Shown here piece by piece: positions 1 through 15,831 of a stretch of DNA of 64,000 nt; the first letter of the stretch is position 1; every line of letters starts with the position of its first letter. Location of the stretch: assembly GCA_023213395.1 (NCBI GenBank), contig CM041465.1, positions 167,779,741 through 167,843,740 on the forward strand, read 5' to 3'. The DNA comes from Cycas panzhihuaensis. Taxonomy: Eukaryota > Cycadophyta. The translations under genes were made by a program, and so were the position numbers. The notes below the pieces were generated by a model. The model was given only the letters and a program-made list of their open reading frames with translations, did no database searches and was not told the DNA's origin.

Positions 1-988
1 CATAAGAATTGGTAAATATATTAAGGATAAGGGTTTTTAAAGAAGTAACTCAGATTCAAATCCATACATGAAAACTTCCAAGAACTCTATTTTGATTGTT
101 GTAATGTATGTTGATGATTTAATTTACACTACTAACAATGATCAATTACTCCAAGAATTCAAAAATGATATGAATTCTAAATTTGAAATGACAAACTTAG
201 GATAATTGCATTATTTTCTTGGAATTAAAGTATGGCAAGATAACAATGGAATATACATATCTCAAAGTAAGTATGCTATGGATATTTTAAGAAAATTCAA
301 CATGAGCAATTGTAATCCTTGTCCCACTCCCATTGAATTTAGATTAAAGCTCAATAAGCATGAAGAATTTATGTTAGTTGATCCCACTCTATATCATTAG
401 TTGATTGGAAATCTTATTTACTTAACTAATACAAGACCAGATATAACAGATGGAGTTAATTTGACTTGTATGTTCATGGCAAATCCTAAGCAAGAACAAT
501 GGAATGCTGCCAACAGAATTCTCAGATACATTAAAGGAACAATTGATCATGGTCTTTTCTATAATTCTTCAAACAAATGTAGCCTGGTTGGCTATTCTAA
601 TGTAGATTAGACTAATGATCTAGAAGATAGAAAATCTATCATAGGTTATGTATTCAACATTGGTTCGGCAGTAATATCTTGGAATACAAAAAAATAACCC
701 ACTGTGTCATTATCTACAACAGAAGTAAAATACAAGGCAGTTGAAGCAGCAAGTTGAGAAACTATTTGGAATAGAAGATTACTTGAAGATATACATCAAA
801 AGCAAAGTGATCCTACAGTGATTCATTACGATAATCAAAGTGTAATTCAAATATCAAATAATCCAGTCTTACATGTAAGAACAAAGCACATCGAGATTAA
901 ACATCACTACATTCGAGAGCTTGTTCAAGAAGGATAGATTTAACTTATACATTGCAAAATAAAATATCAAATGGATGATATACTTATA
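1..988 (+). pseudogene. Copia element A, pol fragment (reverse transcriptase C-terminal part and RNase H)
   Basis: This is the last third of a Ty1/copia polyprotein, cut by the window start. The YVDD catalytic box of reverse transcriptase lies at 107-118. It is followed by the usual LHYFLGI-type block (about 206-225), the LIGNLIYL and RPDI blocks (401-440), and RNase H with the DNQS motif near 830 and RTKHIEIKHHYIRE at about 880-920. One frame runs throughout but is broken by stops at 203, 398, 608 and 695 and by more near 755 and 937. Several fall where the family has Gln or Trp (398 in the usual RQLIG block, 608 in the usual ADW block), so they look like C-to-T or G-to-A decay. The frame is interrupted at 988-993 by solo LTR B and resumes at 3756. 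Family assignment is secure; the lineage is not resolved. Confidence 0.93.
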
Positions 989-3069
989 AGGGCTAGATAC
1001 GCGTCTACGGGATAATCACTAAGCTCGGTAGGAGTGATAATGATCGATGGTGATATCGAAGGTGTGGGCAAAAACCTACAAGTGAAGAAAGTATCACGCA
1101 AGGCACCCCGTATGCCGGAGCGCGAGTTCGGGACCTGCGGATGATACCCAACTACCTTGAAGTGGCCCTTAATCCAGGAGAGAGAGAGGGGATACAGGGA
1201 GGGTAGCCTGGATAGACTCGAGAGGAAGGTCCTCTCACCCTTAGATGGCTGGAAGGGTAGAAGAGGAATCCTCAAAGGTTTCCCTATGATGGAGGGAAAT
1301 AGATGTGGACAAGGTAAGCGAGAGCCTGCGATGCAGCCAGGTTCCTCTTGGTTATTCGGCCAAGCAAATAGGGCCAAGAGGAGGAGAGAAAGAGAGGGAA
1401 AGAGACAACTAAACCAAAGTTTCCTTTAACGATTCAAGGGACAAATAGAAAAGGAAAAGGGGATAGGTGTCACACATGCAAGCAAACAATATCAAATGGT
1501 ATGAACGGAAAGGGTAAGTTAGGCTTCGTAGGAAAAAATTAAAGAGGAGAGTAAGTTTCCTATAGGATCCTTTTCCTATAGGGATTGAGTATATGACATG
1601 CAAGCATGTAAATATAAATGAAAGATACTGTTTTCCCTTTTTACTTTTATATGACCTACTTAGCTAGAACATAGATTCCAAATAAAAGTAAAGGAAGGGA
1701 GATGGGGGGTCAAAGGAAAGAGGTGCATACCCGAAAGATGTAGCAGTCAATGGGAGGCCTCATCTGTGCATAACGCACATCCTTGCGTCAACCCACAGAT
1801 GCGTAACCAAGTCTTGATGTGAACGATGGGGGCTTCGTTACCTTCCCCTTTGTGAAAAGAAAGCGGAAGGGAAGAAAGCAAAAGCAAAGGAAGATGGTAG
1901 ATCTTACCCGGATCCGGACGCGTTATACCCTTGCAAGGAAGTGCCACGTAAACCTGCACACATAGGGGTTTATCCCTTCCAAGAAGGGGTTGTAAAAATA
2001 AGCTATATATATGCAAGTATATATGTGTAATGCTTGTGTTAAAATATTAGGAAAAACAACTGCTGCAACAAGCTCCAAAATCCTCTCTCAAGCAAGCATA
2101 TACATCAAGTAAAATGGAGTGAAAGGGAAGCCTCAGGATGGCTAACCCCCTGCTGGGTTCTCCACATAACTCTCTATCACAACAAGATGAAGGTAAAGAC
2201 AACTAAGAACATCCAAGAAACACAAGGACAAAAGTGACAAAGCATTGGGGAAATATCCAAGGTGCGGAGTTACTATGGGCAGTAATCTGATGCACAAACC
2301 ATTGCTAATGTTATCAAGGGATACGCAACATTATAAGGGACACTACGGGGGTCCAAACAAGAGGCATACAAGCCTGGAATCAGTGTAGCAATGGGCTGCA
2401 TATGCTAATAATCCAGCGCTGGCCTAGGGCTCACCAACTCCTAATTAACCTAAGAGAAGCATGGAGCAAGAGAAGAAAAGGTGGGAAGGGGATTTCCCTT
2501 GGAGAGAAGGACTAAGTGGGGGGTTACCCCACCTTGCTCTCTTCACCTAACCTTGTGGTTCTTCTCCTACTGCTCCCTTAAGGAAAACCAGTGGAGGGAA
2601 GGTGGAAACCCAGAAGTGATAAGCCAAACATAATGAAAACAAGCTTTGCTACTGTCAAACCTGAAGGAAACATGCGAACAAAACAAGAAATGGATCCAAT
2701 ATGGAGATAGCTAACCATAAATCTAAAGAAAAGAGGTTTAGAGGACCTGCTGGGCTGATATAGGGTAGGTCTGGGCCTGCAACCAGCGGAGAAGAGGATT
2801 CCTGCAAGGGTTTGTAGGAGAAATCCCAATAGACAGTTGAAAGAGACATTTGCTGGGCGAGTTGGAGAAGAACAACACCAAAATTTGCTTGATAACACTT
2901 ATAGAGAGGCTTCCCATTGTGTAGGTAGATCCTAGCTTGGAGTTATAGGAAACGTAGGCCTGGAAGTCCACCAGAAAGCGAAAGAGAAGAAGAAGCGAGA
3001 TTCTGAGGAAACGGTTATGTTGAAGAGCAAAAAATGATCTAAGAGAGTGGTAAAATGATGAGGATTTGG

Positions 3070-3143
3070 GGATTTATACCCATCCCAACCCTAAACAAGC
3101 GAATAGGGTGCGAATAGGGCTAAGGTGGACACGAAGCCACGTG
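3070..3143 (-). promoter_or_regulatory. Putative LTR promoter: TATA box, telobox and G-box
   Basis: Read on the minus strand, a TATA box (GGTATAAATCC, 3070-3080) lies just downstream of a telobox-like AACCCTAAAC (plus-strand 3087-3096) and a G-box CACGTG (3138-3143). The same order, with a degenerate TATA, occurs in LTR C at 62411-62485. Both motifs are established plant promoter elements. Their role here is inferred from conserved order and spacing. Confidence 0.5.
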
Positions 3144-3207
3144 GTGATTTCGCAGGAAATACGATAATTGCGATGACAATTTTTTAAAAACAACTTACAA
3201 CAGTCGC

Positions 3208-3247
3208 ACTGCTGTAAACTTCATGGTACCATTAAGTTTACAGTAGT
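3208..3247. repeat. 40-bp near-perfect palindrome in LTR B
   Basis: The arms at 3208-3221 and 3234-3247 pair over 14 bp with one mismatch. The centre is itself palindromic (ATGGTACCAT). LTR C has a rearranged version with repeated AAACTTCG.AGTACC units at 62555-62605. It lies upstream of the putative promoter in minus orientation. Confidence 0.8.
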
Positions 3248-3755
3248 GTAGGACCAGAAAGACAAAATGGCAAAAATCTAGGTTCCAGGAGCCTTAGGAG
3301 GTGATGTGGCAGGCCTGGGGAGGGGTTGTACCTCCTGTCTAAGTGGCTGAGATAGTCCAGGATGCACTTGGACAAAAGCGAGCAGAGCATCAATGGGCAA
3401 AGGTCCCAGAAACACAGTGCTAGGAGCTCAAAGTCAAGGCATGAACGGGTCATACAAATTGAAAGGAACTCGAGGAAGTATGGAGACAGCACTGGGGGTC
3501 ATATAGTGCCATGGGGATGCCTACCTTGTGGAAAGGTAAGTCCCGCTGGGTCGTCATAGGCTCACAATATGATAAGCAGCATGATCAGGAAATAAATGCA
3601 AAGTGATGATACAAATGAAGTAAGCAATCATGCAATGAGGTAATACTTCTGTCAACCTTTCCAAAGAAATAGTACAAGTGAGAAGGAAGAAGCATATCTG
3701 AGCCTACCTGAGTCAACCTATCTGTATCCATTCCCGGTAGCCAGGAAACAAGGGC

Positions 3756-3826
3756 ATTATCAAAGATCAAGCATTACAAACTTAAGGAAGGATTGAGAGT
3801 TTTTTGAAATGTGCATTATGGGGGAG
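3756..3826 (+). pseudogene. Copia element A, C-terminal tail and polypurine tract
   Basis: The end of the copia A polyprotein resumes here in frame after the solo LTR. It encodes the short post-RNase H tail (KHYKLKEGLRV) before a TGA near 3806. The purine-rich stretch ending GGGGGAG at 3826 is the polypurine tract that primes plus-strand DNA and abuts the LTR start. Confidence 0.88.
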
Positions 3827-4028
3827 TGTTAAAAAATAATTTGTATTTCACATTTGTATTAATGGTCGGGTTATAAATTACTTTGTACTAATGAGTTTAT
3901 GAGTATATAAAGCATATTATATATTATAAGTTTTATTCAATTTAATTAAAGGTATCTTATAATACCATTTATGATCCTGGTATTTTTCACTTGGTTGTTT
4001 GAATTATTCGATTCCTATAATTACAACA
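3827..4028 (+). repeat. 3' LTR of copia element A
   Basis: It begins TGTTAAAAAATAA directly after the polypurine tract and ends near TTACAACA, about 200 bp long. The right end is placed between 4025 and 4028, because TACAAC.ATGAAG also resembles the host LTR of family G (compare 37610). The 5' LTR lies outside the window, so the target duplication cannot be tested. Confidence 0.75.
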
Positions 4029-4652
4029 TGAAGAAAACTTTACATACATATACATAACTAAAGAGTAACCTATCCTAAGAGGTGGATGATTAATTTACTT
4101 TAGAGTTGAGTCCTTACATATCCCTCCCCTACAAAGAAGAATCACCTTCAATGTACTTTTACCTATTGAAACAAGTGTGGATACTCTTATACATTATCAT
4201 CTTATAATTCCTAAGTAGCCTCTTCTACAACTAAGTGCTTCTATTACATTTTTACTTGTTTAGTAATCTTGTTCTGTAATACCTTCTCTCTATTATCCAA
4301 TATTTTTATAAGTTATTCTTTAAAGTTAAGACTTAGGCTTGTTGTGAGGTTAGTCCAATAAAATACATTCTTGGAATCTAGAACATATTTATTTAATAAT
4401 GAAACATACAAAATGTTATGGATTAAGAGGTTTGGAGATAGATCAAGCATATATACAACTTAGCATATTTGTTCTAGGATTTCAAAAGGACTACAATACC
4501 TTGGTGAGAGTTTCTTACATAAACCTTGGTTGAGTAGGCTATGATTGGATCTCACTCATAAAAATATATAGTTGCTAACTTGGAATTACTTTATTAATCA
4601 CTTCAAATCTACATAACTTTTCTACATATCTTGAGTTATTTTTAGTTGTCAT
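4029..4652 (-). mobile_element. Fragment of a second gypsy copy (G2): LTR end and 3' internal region
   Basis: 4029-4118 matches the inner end of the family G LTR and ends GTCCTTACA. It is followed by a pyrimidine tract (4119-4131), which is the polypurine tract on the minus strand. 4132-4652 aligns with 29835-30250 of element G. On the minus strand it encodes the integrase tail of chromoviruses (a KVLQNK block, then EAT.EL and YPHLF near 4150-4300), with stops replacing Trp and Gln. Element A is inserted in its LTR and element D in its internal part. Confidence 0.78.
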
Positions 4653-5309
4653 TGTTAGATAATATGACAACAATATTTTAGAGGCTAAAATTTTGATAGG
4701 TTGGTAGTGTGGTTTCCTCCTCAAACTTCCATGGGGGGTTTTAAGAGGGGTGGGAGCCCCCTTGACTGGGGGGATGTAGGGGTGTTGGAACGCCCCCTAC
4801 AAAGAGAGGGTTCGGGGGCGATAGCCTCCGACCCAAAAATCTAGTACTGAAAAGCATATTAAATTGTAAAGAGAATCATGGTCGTTCATTAAAAATACCA
4901 TAGATTCTATGGTCAAGATTTGTACCTTGTATGACTCTCTCATATATATCAATTTAGGGTGTTTTTTCATTATGTTGATGGTGTTCGATGTATTGGATAT
5001 ACTAGAAGGAGTTGGGTGGCTGGTTGTTATTGTTGTGAACATTCTACTATAGATTGTGTACATTTCTCTATTCTTTGATAATAAAGATTGATACTTTTCC
5101 TATGTGGACTTTTCCTTAGCATTCTGTTAGGGTTTTACCATGTTATATCAGGTGTATATATGATGCTTGGATTTCTTATTCATTTTATTGTATTATCTCT
5201 AGTTTAAGAACTTGCATGCTAAATTTAAGTTTTGATTCTTATAACTAGTTGCAAAATAGTTTAGATCTTGGTGGTGGTTTCAGGTTATTAGGATCTTGTC
5301 TTTTCAATA
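4653..5309 (+). repeat. 5' LTR of copia element D
   Basis: It starts TGTTAGATAATATG and ends TTTTCAATA next to a primer-binding site. It is the same family as the two LTRs of element E, with the same start, the same GC-rich hairpin block (4744-4829) and the same end. The length of 657 bp compares with 652-653 bp in E. The left flank GTCAT (4648-4652) would be the target duplication, but the 3' LTR is missing from the window. Confidence 0.88.
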
Positions 5310-5324
5310 AGTGGTATCAGAGTC
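5310..5324 (+). promoter_or_regulatory. Primer-binding site of copia D (initiator Met-tRNA)
   Basis: AGTGGTATCAGAGTC follows the LTR end directly. The core TGGTATCAGAG is complementary to the 3' end of plant initiator Met-tRNA and primes minus-strand DNA. Confidence 0.9.
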
Positions 5325-5382
5325 ACTTTTATTTTTGCAGTAAGTTTGTGAAGGTTTTAGTGTTAACATTTTCTACACTGAA

Positions 5383-6854
5383 TGACGAAACTAGTAAATG
5401 CAAAGTTTGAAGTGGAGAAATTCAATGGTAAGAATAACTTCGAGTTGTGAAAGTTGAAAGCATACGATGTTCTATTACAAGAAGGTTTATACAGAACTCT
5501 TGTAGGCAAATCGAAGAAACCCACATGGATGAATGATGACGAATGGGGTGATCTAGACAAAAGGGCTCTTAGCATAATATGATTGTGCTTGGTAGATGAA
5601 GCTCTATTTAACATCGCAGGGGAGTAGACAACAACAGGATTATGGACCCAGTTAGAAGGCTTGTATATGACCAAATCAGTCACGAATCAAATCTACTTAA
5701 AGAGGCAATTGTACTTATTACGAATGAAGGAAGGTACAAAAATTACTGATCATTTGAATGTTTCAGATACTCTTAATTATTAGTCGGCTAGTATCGATAT
5801 CACGATTAAGGATGAGAATCAGGCTGTTATCTTGTTATGTTCATTACTAGAATCCTGGGATAATATTATCACCTTAATTAGTTTTAACACTACAGATGAA
5901 TTAGACTATGATTTTGTTGTGAGTGCTTTACTGATGGAAGAAGTGAGGAGGAAGTCTAGTCTTGAAACCTCCATACTAGAAGCTATGACAGTAAGAGGTA
6001 GAATAATTAAGAGAGGACAAAGCTCTAGGGATACATCAAGGTCAAAGTCAAAAGGCAAGAAGAGTAAACTCAGATGTTGGCACTTTAATAAGATAAGTCA
6101 CCTCAAGAAGGATTACTAGAAAAGGAAGGAGTTCTAGAAAAAGGAAGATTCTGCCAAGGAGGCTAATCAGGTGGAGTCGAATCAAGGTACAGATGATGAT
6201 GCCTTGGTTGCTTGTAATATTTCCTATTATCACCATGATTGGTTATTAGATTCAAGTGCTTCACATCACATGTGTCCACACAAGAGTTGGTTCTCATCAT
6301 ACCAACCTCTTAATGGTGATGATGTACTTATGGAAAATGAAGTTTCTTATAAGATAGTGGGCATTAGTAGCATCAGAAATAAAATGTTCGATGGCATAGT
6401 AAGAACATTAACTAAAGTTATACATGTACCTAATTTGAAAAAGAATCTGATTTCCTTAAGTGAACTAGATTATGGTGGTTATAAGTACATAGGTCATGAA
6501 TGAGTCTTAAAGGTGTCAAAGGGCACCTTGGTTGTTATGAAAGCCTTAAAAAAAGGAAACCTTTATATTTTAGTAGGAAGTACAAATGTTAGTCATGCAG
6601 TTATAGCATCAAAGACTGCAGAATATTCAGCTTAGTTATGGCATCAGAGAGTTGGGCATATGAGTGAGAGAGGACTTAAGGTGCTGATGAACCATAAATT
6701 ACTTTCTAACTTACAACTTTCAGATTTAGCTTTTTGCAAACATTGTATTTTTAGAAAACAGTGTAGACTCAGGTTTAAAGTAGGGAGTCACACTACTAAA
6801 GGTGTTCTAGATTATATACATTCAGATGTATAGGGACCATCTCCTACAATATCT

Positions 6855-6856
<2 letters not shown>
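5383..6856 (+). pseudogene. Copia element D, gag-protease-integrase N-terminal part (Tork-like)
   Basis: The frame starts at ATG 5383, matching the start of element E. The gag domain of UBN2 type covers about 5383-5990. A zinc knuckle lies at 6074-6118, with cysteine positions changed to Phe and Tyr. Protease follows at 6243-6272 with the DSG box changed to DSS. The GAG-pre-integrase segment is at 6500-6700 and the integrase HQR.GH finger at 6643-6780. Translation ends at the start of the integrase catalytic core (HSDV then TAG then GPS at 6820-6845), where the microsatellite begins. Stops at 5448, 5625, 6117, 6501 and 6831 sit mostly at Gln or Trp codons; at 6831 element E still has TGG. RT and RNase H are absent. 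Confidence 0.9.
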
Positions 6857-10216
<3,360 letters not shown>

Positions 10217-10341
10217 AATGATATATACACAATAAAGATTGAATGAGATTATATAGAAGGTATGATAGACAAAGTGGAATCATTCTTTAATAACTAATAT
10301 TAAATATATATTCTTAAAGAGACGTTCAAGAAAAGTGGGAG
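10217..10341. other. Short AT-rich segment ending in a polypurine-like tract
   Basis: I recognise no coding sequence. It does not continue the integrase frame of element D across the microsatellite. It ends AAGAAAAGTGGGAG (10328-10341), which looks like a copia polypurine tract and supports the LTR candidate that follows. Confidence 0.45.
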
Positions 10342-10960
10342 TGATATTATAATAACTATTGTCATGTATTCTAATACCATCAATAAACCATAAAATGGCC
10401 TATATGAATGATTATTATGTATGTATTTACTACTTAAGATGTGCACGCAAGGGAAATAGGACTTGTATTTTAGTAGTTATTCTCAAATATGAAGATATAT
10501 TTATATTGATGTTAGATTTGGAAAATAAAGGAAAAACATCATTAAATAGTAATGATTAATTATATATTTATTACTTAAAAAAAAAATTATGGAGAGTGGA
10601 ACTTTCATTTCAATACTAATTATTATATGTGTAATCTCCATAAGGTATATTATAATAAGTAAAGTAGAAGTTATTATCTAATAGAAATTATATTTAATAA
10701 GGTCTTATTAGATAAATTTCACTATTTATTATTATACTTTCCAAGTATGATATTTTTGCATAGTTTATGTATTAATGAATCAAGTAGATGTTTATATCAA
10801 ATATGACTTAATCATATACTAACAAATGACATTCATTCACTAGAATATATAAAACACCTCATACATACCAATTATACATACATCACTATATATTTTATTT
10901 CTTTATATTTTTCTTAATGTTTTAATACATCCCATATTATAAAATAAAATGACCCATTAG
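10342..10960 (+). repeat. Candidate 3' LTR (copia-like)
   Basis: It begins TGATATTATAA immediately after a polypurine-like tract and contains a TATA box (TATATAAAA, 10846-10854) about 500 bp in, as expected for U3. The right end is not defined. It does not match the D/E LTR family. There is no second copy in the window. Confidence 0.4.
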
Positions 10961-11287
10961 GTATGGGATACACCTTAAAACATTTCATATTCATGATTCT
11001 AATGTTTTGTGCTAAGAACCTATATATGTGTGATATGTATAGGGGGATAATTTGGGGTTTGAGTGACTAAGCTTATATAAAAAAATGTAGATTATATATG
11101 TAAAATAATAGAAGTAGACTAGATTTTTTAATGGTAAACAAAAATAAGATAGGAATATATAGTATGAACTATGAAAGAATTCATATAATAAAATTTTATA
11201 AAGCATTATCATTCTATAAAATTCCTTAGGATTAATGACCTAATTTATTATATAACTCACCTTGCTAAGTTTTATAAAGTTGTAATA
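10961..11287. other. Unrecognised AT-rich sequence
   Basis: There is no recognisable coding sequence or repeat. The short open frame on the minus strand at 11012-11212 encodes Tyr/Leu/Phe-rich sequence typical of AT-rich DNA. Confidence 0.5.
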
Positions 11288-11658
11288 TGCTAAGAGCTAC
11301 CATAAGGTTAAGTGATAAGGTTAGTTATGGAATTTGGTACATGGGCCAATAAGTTGGCTAATGAAATGTAAGGCCATTAAGTTATCCAATAAAATGTAAG
11401 GTTGCTTAAGCCACTAATAGGATTACATAGGAAAGACCCTCTTTTGTCTATATAAGATTCACAGATTGTAGAAGATGGTTAATTAGATATTACTTTGTAA
11501 AAGATTATACTACGATACTCTTTATTTGGTGATCAATTGATGCTCTTGTGCTTTTATTAGGCTCTTTAATAAATTTTTTGTCCTTGTTAGTTAGAATAAA
11601 GTGGTTGTGAATTACTATTTTTCTTTTATACCACGTACCTACAAGATGAATCATCCCA
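11288..11658 (+). promoter_or_regulatory. Candidate 5' LTR or viral-type promoter region
   Basis: A TATA box (TCTATATAAG, 11447-11456) lies 205 bp upstream of a primer-binding site (11661). The segment starts TGCTAAGAGC and ends CATCCCA, acceptable for an LTR of about 370 bp, with internal repeats of AATAAG/AATGAAATGTAAGG (11348-11400). No second LTR was found. The same TATA-then-primer-site layout without LTRs also occurs in integrated pararetroviruses, so the type of element is open. Confidence 0.45.
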
Positions 11659-11660
11659 AG

Positions 11661-11673
11661 TGGTATCAAAGCC
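11661..11673 (+). promoter_or_regulatory. Primer-binding site (initiator Met-tRNA)
   Basis: TGGTATCAAAGCC differs from the usual TGGTATCAGAGCC at one base. It marks the start of a reverse-transcribing element on the plus strand. A leader of about 440 bases without clear coding follows. Confidence 0.75.
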
Positions 11674-12109
11674 ATGCACGTGATAGTGGGAAGTTGCTCA
11701 ATAGGCCAACAAATTAAATTTTTTTTTCTGATAGATTGAGTATACTCTCTACTCAAATAGAGATAAAGGAAAAACCTTCTTTTAGTACTCTCTCTCTATA
11801 GAGATTGAGGAACATAACTAGCATAACTCAGGAGTTATAAGGGAAGGGGAATTTCTTCTCCTAGGTAACACCTAGTACTTTATTTTTTGCTTTGCATTCA
11901 TTTTTTAGTTTGATTCATTTATTTTAATTTTTATACTAGGTTATTAGTCCAAGGGTAGATAACTCTACTTGGTGGCTACTTTTTCTCTCTCCCACCCTTC
12001 TTTCTCAGGTAGATGACTATGCTTGGGGGTTACCTAAGTAGGTGGGTAGAGACCGTGTATTAGGGGTCTTTAAAAATCATAGGGATTTGTCATTCTATCT
12101 AAGCACATC

Positions 12110-12390
12110 ATGGCTTTTCAATCTCTTGCATGAAGGACTAGAGATAACACTCTTGAATAAAGCCTTAAACAACACTTGGCTACAGAAATATACGTCCACG
12201 TACCTTTAGGTATATAGGAGGACCTTTATAGGTCCCAAATCCTTCATAACATAGGTAAACTACTAGCTGCTGAAATCTTGTAGTGTAGTGATTAAAAGTT
12301 AAGACCATAAAGCTAACTGCCCCAAACTTCTACATTAGAAGTTTATTGGCAAGCCTACAAAACCAAGCACACCTTGTTTAGTGGTTAGTA
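12110..12390 (+). pseudogene. Decayed N-terminal reading frame downstream of a primer site, unrecognised
   Basis: An ATG at 12110 opens a frame that stays protein-like for about 90 codons although broken by several stops (TGA 12131, TAA 12155, then TAG twice, TAA and others). Recognisable stretches include LKQHLATEIYVHVP and EDLYRSQILHNI. The stops are of the kind expected from decayed Gln and Trp codons, and the frame lies at the expected distance from a primer-binding site (450 bp). It is therefore probably the first protein of a reverse-transcribing element. I do not recognise the family. Confidence 0.4.
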
Positions 12391-15349
<2,959 letters not shown>

Positions 15350-15806
15350 TGTTAGAACATATGATTATTTATATATCTAATATTTAATGCTAATGATATT
15401 ATATCTACACACAATCTCACTTACTAGATATATTGAGAGATATAAAACATACAAATATCCATGTAATCACATTATTAGATGATGAAAAGACTCAAGAGGA
15501 ATAATAGGCTACTTATGAGATGACTATTGATATAAATATGTATACATATTACTTGAGAAAGTGAGAAAGGCCCTTGAATTAGAGATGTATTCATTTTGAT
15601 ATCTAAGAGGAGCTCTCAACTCCAACCTTCTCCTATGGGTTTTTTCCTACGTTAGGTTTTCCACATATAAATCTATTATCTCTCATGTGGTGTATGCTTG
15701 ATCTAATTATATTTTATATTCATATTCATTGATTTATATATGTATATTCCTTATGAAGATAATTTATTAATTATACATATATGATATATTTCTACTACAT
15801 ATATTC
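15350..15806 (+). repeat. Candidate 5' copia LTR with adjacent primer site
   Basis: It starts TGTTAGAACATATG. It carries the block common in copia LTRs, a GGGTTTTTTCCTACG motif followed by a TATA-like CACATATAAATC (15640-15672). A weak primer-binding site TGGTATTAAAC lies at 15821-15831. The exact right end (about 15806) is uncertain, and the coding region downstream is too decayed to name. Confidence 0.55.
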
Positions 15807-15831
15807 ACTTTATTATAATGTGGTATTAAAC

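Larger units (their letters stand above)
994..3750 (-). mobile_element. Solo LTR B of a long-LTR gypsy-like family
   Basis: This 2757-bp block resembles LTR C (60507-63024) at both ends and at several internal points: the CTACGGG start, the telobox/TATA region, the G-box, the palindrome and the GTCGTCATAGGCT segment. It is flanked by a perfect 5-bp duplication AGGGC (989-993 and 3751-3755). Removing the block and one duplication restores the copia A reading frame exactly, so both ends are well fixed. In minus orientation it starts TGTTTCC. The other end reads TAGA on the plus strand, as in LTR C, so the terminus is TA instead of the usual CA, either shared or mutated. No internal region or second LTR is present, which fits LTR-LTR recombination. 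Open frames inside it (for example 2578-2898) show no family similarity. Confidence 0.92.

Noticed and set aside
1157-1429. Plus-strand 90-codon frame rich in Arg/Gly/Glu
   Set aside because: Purine-rich LTR sequence with no motif. It overlaps an equally long frame on the other strand.
967-3770. Several open frames of 60-136 codons inside solo LTR B
   Set aside because: They overlap on both strands, show no family motif and are not conserved as frames in LTR C.
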